Source of the DNA: Ferdinandcohnia salidurans
GTDB lineage: Bacteria > Bacillota > Bacilli > Bacillales > Bacillaceae_L
DNA: 64,000 nucleotides
Reading direction: 5' to 3'
Assembly (NCBI RefSeq): GCF_042680725.1
Contig: NZ_JBHUEK010000029.1
Span: forward strand, 62,001 to 126,000
Part shown: piece after piece, positions 25,090 through 33,338 of the stretch
How the letters are laid out: every line of letters begins with the position of its first letter
Numbering within the stretch: the first letter of the stretch is position 1
The notes under the pieces: model-generated
The model's database searches: none
What the model saw: only the letters and a program-made list of their open reading frames with translations
Told to the model about the DNA's origin: nothing
Program-made: the position numbers and the translations under genes

Positions 25090-25140
25090 TTGACCATTGT
25101 GGTCAATAAGGGATATAATGGAGTTGACCGAACTGGTCAA
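25090..25140 (+). promoter_or_regulatory. Promoter with two TetR-type operators
   Basis: Two copies of TTGACC-N5-GGTCAA lie at 25090-25106 and 25124-25140. The first TTGACC also serves as the -35 box. TATAAT at 25114-25119 is the -10 box, 18 bases on. The operators therefore overlap the -35 region and lie just past the -10, a classic arrangement for autorepression by the TetR protein encoded next. Confidence 0.85.
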
Positions 25141-25160
25141 TGTTAATTGGAGGTTTTACC

Positions 25161-25784
25161 ATGCTTTCAAAATTCTTCAACTTAGAGCAAGAAAAGCAAG
25201 AACGAATCTTAAATGCAGCCACCAAAGAGTTTGCTGAAAAAAACTATGCGAATGCATCAACAAATGAAATTGTAAAGCAAGCGGGAATATCAAAGGGGCT
25301 GTTGTTTCATTATTTTAAAAATAAAAAAGAACTATATCTGTTCTTATATGACTATTATTTAGAGTTAATGGTTAATGACTTATTTGCCAATATTGACCTT
25401 GATGAGCCTGATATTTTTACTAAATATCGCAGTATTACATTGATTAAATTTGAACTAATGAAAAAACACCCTGAGATGTTTAACTTTATAAGACTTGCCT
25501 TTGAAGAAGATTCCCCCGACATTAAGATTGAACTTGAAAAAAGAAACAAGGATATCCTTACTAGTAGTTACTCGAAGCTAGCTAGTTCGATTGATGTATC
25601 AAAATTTAAGGAAGGAATCGATATTCAAAAAGCAATGAATATTATTTTTTGGTCACTTGAAGCCTTCGGTTATCAAAAGCAAGAACAAACAAAAGATATC
25701 CCGTTAGACCAGTTAAATCTCGAAGATCTGCTTGAAGAAATGGACGGATACATCGAAATGCTAAAACTAGCATTTTACAAATAA
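25161..25784 (+). CDS. TetR/AcrR-family repressor
   Basis: 207 residues. An N-terminal helix-turn-helix of TetR type is clear: 'ERILNAATKEFAEKNYANASTNEIVKQAGISKGLLFHYFKNKKELYLF'-like, residues 10-57. The C terminus is an effector domain of unknown ligand. ATG 25161 is used because the GGAGG lies inside the longer frame. It leads an operon with an ABC-2 exporter and sits under its own double operator, so it probably represses exporter genes until a toxic ligand binds. Confidence 0.92.
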   Translation: MLSKFFNLEQEKQERILNAATKEFAEKNYANASTNEIVKQAGISKGLLFHYFKNKKELYLFLYDYYLELMVNDLFANIDLDEPDIFTKYRSITLIKFELMKKHPEMFNFIRLAFEEDSPDIKIELEKRNKDILTSSYSKLASSIDVSKFKEGIDIQKAMNIIFWSLEAFGYQKQEQTKDIPLDQLNLEDLLEEMDGYIEMLKLAFYK

Positions 25785-25803
25785 TGTAGGGAGGTCTAGA
25801 AAA

Positions 25804-26688
25804 ATGAATGTCATTGAAATTCAAAACCTAACAAAGATGTATGGAAAATCGCGGGGGATTGAAGATATTAGCTTCCATGTGGAAGAAGGAGAAATCTTCG
25901 GATTTATTGGGCCGAATGGCGCTGGAAAGTCCACAACAATACGAACCATGCTGTCACTCATCTACCCGACAAGTGGAAGTGCAAAAATATTCGGGAAAGA
26001 TACTGTTCAATTCTCGTCTGAAGTTAAAAAGGAAATCGGTTATCTACCATCAGAAGTCTTTTATTATGACAATATGAAAGTGAAGGACCTGCTTAAATAT
26101 TCGGCAAGCTTTTATAAAAAAGATTGCTCCAAGAGAATCAAAGAACTGGCTGAGATGATGGAGCTCGACCTGAATCGTAAAATTGATGATTTATCACTTG
26201 GAAACAAGAAAAAGGTTGGCATTGTCCAGGGACTTCTCCATGAACCAAAGCTTGTGATTCTTGATGAGCCAACGAGCGGGCTTGATCCATTGATGCAACA
26301 GCGCTTTTTTGATTTACTAGAGGAAGAAAATAAAAAAGGGGTGACGATTCTTTTCTCTTCCCACATTTTAAGCGAGGTTCAACGCCTGTGTGACAGGGTT
26401 GCTATTATCAAGGAAGGTAAAATCGTAACCGTTGAAAAGATTAGTACTTTAAAAGATAACAATTTTAAAAGATTTGAGGTTGAATCATTAGCTCCAATTG
26501 AAAAAAACTATTTTTCAATTCCAGGGGTAAATGATTTAGAGGTTACAGATAAGAAAATTAGCTTCCTGTTTAAAGGTAATATCAATACAGTAATGGAAAA
26601 AATCGCTGGAATTGAGATTACCAATCTGTCCGTAACAGAGCCAGACCTTGAGGAGATTTTCATGCATTATTACGAGAAGGAGGCCTAA
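25804..26688 (+). CDS. ABC-2 type exporter ATPase
   Basis: A 294-residue ATPase. Walker A 'GPNGAGKST', signature 'LSLGNKKKVGIVQGLL' (variant LSLGN), Walker B 'LVILDEPTSGLDP', H-loop 'SSHILSEVQ'. The C-terminal 70 residues are an accessory domain seen in drug and lantibiotic exporters. It follows the TetR gene by 19 bases and precedes two permease genes. It drives export of an unknown compound. Confidence 0.92.
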   Translation: MNVIEIQNLTKMYGKSRGIEDISFHVEEGEIFGFIGPNGAGKSTTIRTMLSLIYPTSGSAKIFGKDTVQFSSEVKKEIGYLPSEVFYYDNMKVKDLLKYSASFYKKDCSKRIKELAEMMELDLNRKIDDLSLGNKKKVGIVQGLLHEPKLVILDEPTSGLDPLMQQRFFDLLEEENKKGVTILFSSHILSEVQRLCDRVAIIKEGKIVTVEKISTLKDNNFKRFEVESLAPIEKNYFSIPGVNDLEVTDKKISFLFKGNINTVMEKIAGIEITNLSVTEPDLEEIFMHYYEKEA

Positions 26689-26694
26689 AATGAT

Positions 26695-27489
26695 ATGAAC
26701 GTCTTTCTTCATGAATGTAAGGCCTATCGAAAAACCACGCTCATTTGGACATTATCGCTCGTTGGAATGATGGTCTTGTTTATGTCGATGTTTCCAACGA
26801 TCGCAAAGGATATTGAAGATTATAAAAAGGTGTTGGATGGTTTTCCAGATGCAATGAAGCAAGCATTAGGACTACAGGTTGATACCTTTGGTTCCGTTCT
26901 CGGATTTTACTCTTACGTGTTTGTGTACATTAGCCTTTGTGGGGCAATCCAGGCGATGAATTTTGGCACGGCGATTGTGTCAAAGGAAGTAAGAGAAAAG
27001 ACAGCGGACTTCTTATTAACAAAACCAATCACAAGAAAAACCATTTTAACAGCAAAAATTTTAGCTGCATTTACATCCATTCTGTTCACAAGCATTGTAT
27101 ATTTAGTTGCCTCGTGGCTAATGGTAGCTGCAGTGGCAACGGATGAATACAGTACTAAAGCGTTATTACTAATTTCGATTTCGTTGTTTTTATTGCAAGT
27201 CATTTTTCTTGCGATAGGGATCTTCCTTTCCGTTTACTTGCCAAAAATAAAATCGGTACTCTCCGTTTCCTTAGGAACTGTTTTTGCTTTTTTCATTATT
27301 GGGATGCTTAGTTCAAGTGGTGATGAGTATAAACGGTATCTGTCTCCTTTTAAATACTTTGATTGGTACTATATGATTGAACACACAAGTTATGAGGGAG
27401 CATTTTTAATAGTTGGATTAGGGATTGTAGCTGTTGCAATTATCGCGAGCTATATCTACTATACGAAAAAAGATATTCATTCTGTGTAA
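26695..27489 (+). CDS. ABC-2 permease, first subunit
   Basis: 264 residues, six membrane helices. The N terminus 'MNVFLHECKAYRKTTLIWTLSL' closely matches the next gene product, so the two are paralogues. The conserved cytoplasmic segment 'SKEVREKTADFLLTKPITRKTI' is the coupling loop of this family. It starts seven bases after the ATPase stop. With the ATPase it should form a heteromeric exporter. Confidence 0.88.
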   Translation: MNVFLHECKAYRKTTLIWTLSLVGMMVLFMSMFPTIAKDIEDYKKVLDGFPDAMKQALGLQVDTFGSVLGFYSYVFVYISLCGAIQAMNFGTAIVSKEVREKTADFLLTKPITRKTILTAKILAAFTSILFTSIVYLVASWLMVAAVATDEYSTKALLLISISLFLLQVIFLAIGIFLSVYLPKIKSVLSVSLGTVFAFFIIGMLSSSGDEYKRYLSPFKYFDWYYMIEHTSYEGAFLIVGLGIVAVAIIASYIYYTKKDIHSV

Positions 27490-27505
27490 GAAAGGAGGTC
27501 TTTGT

Positions 27506-28291
27506 ATGAATGTATTTTTAAGAGAAATGAAGGCATACCGTAAGTCTCTCATCATTTGGAGCATCGGACTTGTCCTCTTAATATTCATGGGAAACACCGA
27601 ATACTCGAGCCTTTCTTCATCTGGGCAATCCTTGAATGAATTGGTTGAGTCGATGCCAAAAGCACTTCAAGCCTTAATGGGGACGGGTACGTTAGATTTA
27701 TCGACACCGATTGGGTATTTCGCGATTCTTTATTTATATTTGCTTTTGATGGCGACAATACATGCCTCGATGATGGGGGCTTCCATCATTGCCAAGGAAG
27801 AGCGGGATAAGACCTTTGAATTCTTATTTGTAAAACCCATTTCCCGTACGAAGGTCATAACGATGAAGCTAGTAGCTGCATTTATTAATCTTGTCGTTTT
27901 TAATGCTGTTACAACAATTGCGACGGTTTTGATTTTTGAAATGGATAATGGGATTGAGGACCTGCTTATGTTAATGGGCGGAATGTTTATTTTACAAATT
28001 CTTTTTTTAGTGCTTGGTTCTGCACTTGCAGCAGTTATCCGGAACCCGAAAAGAGCGGCACCCATTGCTACAGGAATTCTGCTACTGACATTTATTTTAT
28101 CAATTGTCATTGATTTAAGTGAAAAACTTGAAGTCCTCAAATATGTTGTCCCATTTAAGTATTTTACAGCGGAAAATATGCTGACAGGGGATGGGTTTGA
28201 AGCTGTGTTCGTCGTTATCTCTGTTTGCTTAATCGTCATTCTAACAGCAGTAACCTATGTTTTTTATAAAAAAAGAGATCTGAACGTGTAA
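27506..28291 (+). CDS. ABC-2 permease, second subunit
   Basis: 261 residues from ATG 27506, which has AAAGGAGG. The longer frame from 27434 overlaps the previous gene. It has six helices and the coupling segment 'AKEERDKTFEFLFVKPISRTKV', parallel to 'SKEVREKTADFLLTKPITRK' of its neighbour. Paralogous permeases adjacent in one operon point to a heterodimeric exporter. Confidence 0.88.
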   Translation: MNVFLREMKAYRKSLIIWSIGLVLLIFMGNTEYSSLSSSGQSLNELVESMPKALQALMGTGTLDLSTPIGYFAILYLYLLLMATIHASMMGASIIAKEERDKTFEFLFVKPISRTKVITMKLVAAFINLVVFNAVTTIATVLIFEMDNGIEDLLMLMGGMFILQILFLVLGSALAAVIRNPKRAAPIATGILLLTFILSIVIDLSEKLEVLKYVVPFKYFTAENMLTGDGFEAVFVVISVCLIVILTAVTYVFYKKRDLNV

Positions 28292-28313
28292 AAAGGAGCA
28301 GGCTCCTGCTCCT
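28292..28313 (+). terminator. Exporter operon terminator
   Basis: AAGGAGCAG and CTGCTCCTT around GCTC. The T run is weak. Confidence 0.7.
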
Positions 28314-28323
28314 TAGAAGTTAT

Positions 28324-29487
28324 TCATTTATTATAGGTTAAATTTAAAATGGGTACGCCTAAAAAGCGTTTGATTGCAAAGGCACATGCACCCATTCGAA
28401 CGGTTCTTTTGCCTAAAGTTGAAACCGATAATTCACGATAGTGACTGATAGAAGAGGTTAAATGCTCTTCTATTTTTTTTATAGAATCGGGGTAGAGACG
28501 TAAGATTTCTCCATCAAGTATAATGGTATCCGGATTATACATGTTAATCATATTATTTAAACCAATCGATAGGTAGTAAATAAAGTGTTCGAGACGCTCA
28601 AGGATATCTTGGTCGCTTTTAGCAATTAGCTTTTTTAAGTCATCATATGTAAAAGAGGAAAGACCTTTTTCCACTCTTATATTTTCTAAAAAGACGGACT
28701 CTGAAGCATATTGTTCCCAGCACCCTTCATTCCCACAAGAACATGACCTGCCGTGTGGAACGACGATCATATGACCGACTTCACCAGAGAACCCATCATT
28801 TCCGCGAAAGAAATGATTGTCCATAATGATCCCAAGCCCGATTCCTGAATAAATCGTGGTACATAGTAAGCTGTTCGTTTCATGGTGAAGAAAGACTCTT
28901 TCAGCAAAAGCGGACATATTTGCATTGTTTTCAATATGAATTTCAAGCTTGCATGCTTTTTCAAGGTCTTCCTTCAAATGAACAGAGCGCCACAAGAATC
29001 GAGGTACAAAATGAATCTTTTCATCTTTTCCAACAAGTCCGTGAATCGCTATTACGACACCTATAATGCCATAACGGTTGTCACTGTATTCCTCATCAAG
29101 TAAATTGATTTGTTCAATTAGTATCTGAAGAATGTCCTCATAGGCTCGGCTCTTACATTCGATTGCCTTTTCGAAAACAAGCTTCCCGAGCAAGTCCGAT
29201 ATTGTGAATGAGATTTGGTTGTAATCCACATCTATTCCCAGCGCATATCCGGCCCTGGCGTTTAATGAAAGCATAATTGGCTTTCGCCCAACACTATTAT
29301 GTTCTAGCTGAGTTTCAATGATTAAGTCTTCATCTAATAAATCAGCAACCTGTGCAGAAACGGTGGCCCTTGTAAGTGCTGTTGCTTTGGAAATGTCAGC
29401 CCTCGAGATCATGCCTTCTTGAACTATTTTTTCTAATATAAGCGAGCGATTAATTTTTTTTATATATGCTGCATCTCCAGTAATCAT
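28324..29487 (-). CDS. ROK-family repressor (XylR/NagC type)
   Basis: 387 residues. Residues about 10-65 form a winged helix ('ISRADISKATALTRATVSAQVADLLDEDLI'). The ROK sugar-kinase-like domain follows, with the zinc motif 'CSCGNEGCWEQYAS' and 'GHMIVVPHGRS'. Such proteins bind a sugar or sugar phosphate and release DNA. It is divergent from transketolase, with about 320 bases between. A TAGTTG-GTA-CAACTA palindrome lies just upstream of its start, a likely operator. GGAGG is at the start. Confidence 0.9.
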   Translation of the reverse strand: MITGDAAYIKKINRSLILEKIVQEGMISRADISKATALTRATVSAQVADLLDEDLIIETQLEHNSVGRKPIMLSLNARAGYALGIDVDYNQISFTISDLLGKLVFEKAIECKSRAYEDILQILIEQINLLDEEYSDNRYGIIGVVIAIHGLVGKDEKIHFVPRFLWRSVHLKEDLEKACKLEIHIENNANMSAFAERVFLHHETNSLLCTTIYSGIGLGIIMDNHFFRGNDGFSGEVGHMIVVPHGRSCSCGNEGCWEQYASESVFLENIRVEKGLSSFTYDDLKKLIAKSDQDILERLEHFIYYLSIGLNNMINMYNPDTIILDGEILRLYPDSIKKIEEHLTSSISHYRELSVSTLGKRTVRMGACAFAIKRFLGVPILNLTYNK

Positions 29488-29504
29488 ACAAATCCTCCAT
29501 CTGG

Positions 29505-29519
29505 TAGTTGGTACAACTA
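29505..29519. promoter_or_regulatory. Candidate ROK operator palindrome
   Basis: TAGTTGGTACAACTA is a perfect six-base inverted repeat around GTA, 18 bases before the regulator's start. Inverted repeats of this kind are the usual sites of ROK repressors. Confidence 0.5.
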
Positions 29520-29616
29520 AATTTTAAAAAGAAGATTTCATCATTAAGTTATACATAATTAATGGTAATATGTGAAAATTCCTTATGATGACGCTTTCAA
29601 AAAACTAAATTTACAT

Positions 29617-29644
29617 TTGACATAATTGTTTGTATTTAGATAAT
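29617..29644 (+). promoter_or_regulatory. Promoter of the transketolase operon
   Basis: TTGACA at 29617 and GATAAT at 29639 with 16 bases between. The rest of the 29488-29807 gap is AT-rich leader with no gene. Confidence 0.5.
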
Positions 29645-29807
29645 TGACGAATAAAGGCTAGGGTGGTACATTATAAATGGTTATAATTTGTTTAGTGAAC
29701 GAATTAATTATACAACTTATTTTAAAGATTGAAAAGATTGGTTTTTTTAGGTAGGGTATAACAATAGGATTACTATCTTTAATTTAATAGATTAGGAGTG
29801 TGGTTAC

Positions 29808-31817
29808 ATGAAAACAGCTTTAAATAACAAAGAATTAGATTTGTTAGCAATTAATACGATTCGAACTCTATCAATTGATGGTGTAGAGAAAGCAAATTCT
29901 GGACACCCAGGAATGCCAATGGGTGCAGCTCCAATGGCTTACACTCTTTGGGCAAAAGAAATGAATCATAACCCTGCAAATCCAAACTGGTTCAACCGCG
30001 ACCGCTTTGTATTATCAGCTGGACATGGTTCCATGCTTTTATATAGCTTACTACATTTATTCGGTTACGATGTAACAATGGACGATTTAAAAGGTTTCCG
30101 TCAATGGGGAAGTAGAACTCCAGGACATCCTGAATTTGGTCATACTCCAGGTGTTGAAGCAACTACAGGTCCACTTGGCCAAGGTGTTGCAATGTCTGTT
30201 GGTATGGCAATGGCAGAAAGACATCTAGCTGAAACTTATAACAAAGACAATTATGAATTAGTTAACCACTTTACATATGCAATTTGTGGTGACGGAGACT
30301 TAATGGAAGGTGTATCCGCAGAAGCAGCTTCACTAGCAGGACACTTAAAATTAGGTCGTCTTATCGTGATGTACGATTCAAACGATATTTCATTAGATGG
30401 TGATTTAAACCTTTCTTTCTCTGAAAGTGTTGAAGATCGCTTTAAAGCATACGGCTGGCAAGTAATCCGCGTTGAAAATGGTAATGACACTGAAGAAATT
30501 CAAAAAGCATTACAAGAAGCAAAAGCGGATTTAAACCGTCCAACATTAATTGAAGTTAAAACAACAATCGGTTTTGGTTCACCAAACAAAGGTGGAAAAT
30601 CGGCTTCTCACGGTGCTCCACTAGGTAAAGATGAAGTGACTTTAACAAAAGAATCATACGGTTGGACTTATGAAGAGCCATTCTTCGTACCAGAAGAAGT
30701 TAAAGAACACTACAGCCAATTTGTAGAAGCTGGCAAGCAAAAAGAAACTGTTTGGAATGAATTATTTGCAGAATATAAAAAAGCATACCCTGAATTAGCA
30801 ATTCAATTTGAAATGGCATTAAATGGCGAGCTACCTGAAAACTGGGAAGCTTCACTTCCAAGCTTTGAAGCTGGATCTTCAGTTGCAACTCGTGATGCTT
30901 CAGGTAAAGCATTAAATGCGGCTGCTACTGCAATTCCACAATTAATCGGTGGTTCAGCAGACTTAGCAGGATCAAACAAGACTCTTATCACTTCTGAAAA
31001 GAACTATGCAATCGACAGCTTTGCTGCTCGTAACATCTGGTTCGGTGTTAGAGAATTTGCAATGGGTGCTGCTATCAACGGTATGGCACTTCACGGTGGC
31101 GTAAAAGTATTCGGAGCAACTTTCTTCGTATTCTCTGACTACCTACGTCCAGCAATTCGTCTAGCAGCTTTAATGAAGTTACCTGTAACTTATGTATTTA
31201 CACATGATTCAATTGCAGTTGGTGAAGACGGCCCAACTCATGAGCCTGTTGAGCAATTAGCTGCATTACGTGCAATGCCAGGTCTTTCTATTCTACGTCC
31301 AGCTGACGCAAAAGAAACAGCTGCAGCATGGCGCTTAGCAATTGAAAGTACTGACACACCAACAGCACTTGTATTAACTCGTCAAGGTTTACCTACTTTA
31401 GAGCTTGACCAAGAAGCTGTTTATGAAGGTGTTAAAAAAGGTGCTTACGTTGTTTCTGAAGCAAAAGGAGAAGTTGCGGGTCTATTACTTGCAACAGGTT
31501 CTGAAGTTTCATTAGCAATTGAAGCTCAAAAAGAGCTTGAAAAAGAAGGCACTTTCGTATCAGTAGTAAGTATGCCAAGTTGGGATCGCTTCGAAAAGCA
31601 ATCTGCTGAATACAAAGAAACGGTTCTTCCAAAAGCTGTGAAGGCTCGTCTAGGAATCGAAATGGCTTCTCCACTAGGATGGAAAGAATTCGTTGGCGAC
31701 GAAGGTAAAGTACTTGCAGTTAACACATTTGGAGCATCTGCACCAGCTGGTAAACTTCTACAAGAATACGGCTTTACAGTTGAAAATGTTGTAAAGAACT
31801 TTAAAGAAGTACTGTAA
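29808..31817 (+). CDS. tkt: Transketolase
   Basis: Transfers two-carbon ketol units in the non-oxidative pentose phosphate pathway, with thiamine diphosphate. 669 residues, normal length. Visible motifs are 'GHPGMPMGAAPMAYTLW', the ThDP loop 'GDGDLMEGVSAEAASLAGHLKLG', 'IGFGSPNKGGKSASHGAPLG' with active-site His, and 'DSIAVGEDGPTHEPVEQLA'. The synonymous codon choice (CCA, GGT, GCA, CTT favoured) looks biased as in highly expressed genes. It precedes transaldolase on the same strand. Confidence 0.97.
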   Translation: MKTALNNKELDLLAINTIRTLSIDGVEKANSGHPGMPMGAAPMAYTLWAKEMNHNPANPNWFNRDRFVLSAGHGSMLLYSLLHLFGYDVTMDDLKGFRQWGSRTPGHPEFGHTPGVEATTGPLGQGVAMSVGMAMAERHLAETYNKDNYELVNHFTYAICGDGDLMEGVSAEAASLAGHLKLGRLIVMYDSNDISLDGDLNLSFSESVEDRFKAYGWQVIRVENGNDTEEIQKALQEAKADLNRPTLIEVKTTIGFGSPNKGGKSASHGAPLGKDEVTLTKESYGWTYEEPFFVPEEVKEHYSQFVEAGKQKETVWNELFAEYKKAYPELAIQFEMALNGELPENWEASLPSFEAGSSVATRDASGKALNAAATAIPQLIGGSADLAGSNKTLITSEKNYAIDSFAARNIWFGVREFAMGAAINGMALHGGVKVFGATFFVFSDYLRPAIRLAALMKLPVTYVFTHDSIAVGEDGPTHEPVEQLAALRAMPGLSILRPADAKETAAAWRLAIESTDTPTALVLTRQGLPTLELDQEAVYEGVKKGAYVVSEAKGEVAGLLLATGSEVSLAIEAQKELEKEGTFVSVVSMPSWDRFEKQSAEYKETVLPKAVKARLGIEMASPLGWKEFVGDEGKVLAVNTFGASAPAGKLLQEYGFTVENVVKNFKEVL

Positions 31818-31831
31818 TTTTTTACTAACTC

Positions 31832-31865
31832 ATTTGACCCACCTAAGCGCATAGGTGAGTCAAAT
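31832..31865 (+). promoter_or_regulatory. Hairpin between tkt and transaldolase
   Basis: TTGACCCACCTA and TAGGTGAGTCAA form a stem with one bulge around AGCGCA, with no T tract after it. It may be a processing or attenuation site. Confidence 0.5.
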
Positions 31866-31908
31866 GTTTCTAACAATATGGAAGATAAGATACTGGAGGG
31901 AAAAAGAA

Positions 31909-32574
31909 ATGAAATTTTTTATCGATACAGCTAACTTAGATGACATTAAAAAAGCGTATAAAATGGGCGTATTATCTGGTGTTACAACAAACCCATCACT
32001 TGTTGTAAAAGAAGGCGTTAAATTCGAAGACCGAATTGCTGAAATCCTTCAAACTGTGCCAGAAGTAGAAAGTGTATCTGCTGAAGTATCTCCAGATGCT
32101 GAAACTGCTGAACAAATGATCGCAGAAGCTGAAGAGCTTCTAAAAATCAACGGTGGCGACAAAAACATCACTATCAAAGTTCCAATGACAGTAGCTGGAT
32201 TAGAAGCAACTCGTTACCTATCTAAAAAAGGCGTTAAAACTAACGTTACTTTAATTTTCACGATGAACCAAGCTCTATTAGCAGCTCGCGCTGGTGCAAC
32301 TTATGTATCTCCATTCTTAGGTCGTCTAGACGATATCTCTGAAGATGGCGTACAGCTTGTAGCAAAAATCGCTGAGCTATTCCGTGTTCACAACTTAGAC
32401 TCTCAAATCATCGCTGCATCTGTAAGACACCCAGACCACGTTACTCGCGTAGCTCTAGCTGGTGCACATATTGCAACAATTCCATACTCTGTAATTGAGC
32501 AACTTACTAAGCACCCACTTACAGACCAAGGCTTAGAAAAATTCGCAGCTGACTGGGTTAAAGCAGTAAAATAA
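31909..32574 (+). CDS. Transaldolase / fructose-6-phosphate aldolase-type (short form)
   Basis: 221 residues, the small decameric class (FSA/TalC, like B. subtilis YwjH) and not the ~320-residue TalB class. The start 'MKFFIDTANLDDIKKAYKMG', 'GVTTNPSL' and the Schiff-base lysine in 'NITIKVPMT' are all present, with 'VSPFLGRLDD' after it. ATG 31909 follows GGAGGG by eight bases. Co-transcribed with transketolase, it would link sedoheptulose and fructose phosphates. Transaldolase and aldolase activity cannot be separated from sequence alone. Confidence 0.93.
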   Translation: MKFFIDTANLDDIKKAYKMGVLSGVTTNPSLVVKEGVKFEDRIAEILQTVPEVESVSAEVSPDAETAEQMIAEAEELLKINGGDKNITIKVPMTVAGLEATRYLSKKGVKTNVTLIFTMNQALLAARAGATYVSPFLGRLDDISEDGVQLVAKIAELFRVHNLDSQIIAASVRHPDHVTRVALAGAHIATIPYSVIEQLTKHPLTDQGLEKFAADWVKAVK

Positions 32575-32593
32575 TCGAGATTTAGTTTTTATA

Positions 32594-32641
32594 TGGGGAA
32601 CCCCGATTCGTAAGTGATTTTGTGCGGATTGGGGTTTTTTG
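32594..32641 (+). terminator. Transaldolase terminator
   Basis: ACCCCGATTCG and CGGATTGGGGT pair with two wobble pairs, then TTTTTTG. Confidence 0.75.
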
Positions 32642-32731
32642 TTTTGGGGATAATTAGTGTGAAGGGGTGAAGATCAATTTGGTGTGTTGGAGTAGCGGAT
32701 TTGGTCGGAGCTCGATCAGTATTTTCGTTGG

Positions 32732-33280
32732 TGAAGTCCCACGCGAAGCCAGAGCAGCCGCGTAAAGTCCTTCATAGAGTGGATGAAGTCCCGGATGAGG
32801 CCAGAGCAGCCGCGTAAATAGAGTGGATGAAGTCCCGCACGAGGCCAGAGCACACTCGTAAAGTCCTTCATAGAGGGGATGAAGTCCCGGACGAAGCCAG
32901 AGCACACTCGTAAAGTCCTTCATAGAGATGATGAAGTCCCGCACGAAGCTAGAGAAGCCGCGTAAAGTCCTTCATGTAGCTGATGAAGTCCCGGACGAAG
33001 CCAGAGCACGCTGGTAAAGTCCTTCATAGAGCAGATGAAGTCCCGCACGAAGCGAGGGGACGCCCGTAAAGTCCTTCATAGAGCAGATGAAGTCCTGCAC
33101 GCAGCTGGAGCATGCTCGTAAAGTCCTTCATAGAGCTGATGAAGTCCCGCACGAAGCCAGAGCAGCCGCGTAAAGTCCTTCATAGAGCTAATGAAGTCCC
33201 GCACGAAGCCGGAGCACGCTCGTAAAGTCCTTCATAGAGCAGATGAAGTCCCGCACGAAGCAAGAGAGCATGAGAAAAGC
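32732..33280. repeat. 52-bp tandem repeat array (about eleven units)
   Basis: Units begin with TGAAGTCCCGCACGAAGCC at 32732, 32784, 32828, 32880, 32932, 32984, 33036, 33088, 33140, 33192 and 33244. All steps are 52 bases except one of 44, where the AAGTCCTTCAT part is lost. Each unit ends AAAGTCCTTCATAGAG, and adjoining CTTCAT...ATGAAG can pair into a small hairpin. Unit length is not a multiple of three, and variation is spread over the whole unit. Confidence 0.92.
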
Positions 33281-33302
33281 CCTTCATCCAATTGGATGAA
33301 GG
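33281..33302 (-). terminator. Terminator of the NERD gene at the array end
   Basis: A 22-base perfect palindrome with arms CCTTCATCCAA and TTGGATGAAGG, closing the array. On the minus strand it is followed by a T-rich run (GCTTTTCTC). Confidence 0.65.
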
Positions 33303-33338
33303 ACTAATTATGCACCCGACTAATTAGTATCAATATTA

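Larger units (their letters stand above)
32642..33338. other. Non-coding region dominated by a 52-bp tandem array
   Basis: About 700 bases with no supported gene between the transaldolase terminator and the NERD gene. The array at 32732-33280 fills most of it. Open frames here are short, run through the repeat and have no ribosome binding sites. Confidence 0.7.

Noticed and set aside
32654..33280. CRISPR array or repetitive peptide gene in the 52-bp array
   Set aside because: Conservation covers the whole unit instead of alternating repeat and unique spacer, no cas genes are nearby, and the unit is not a multiple of three. The minus-strand frames here have no ribosome binding site.
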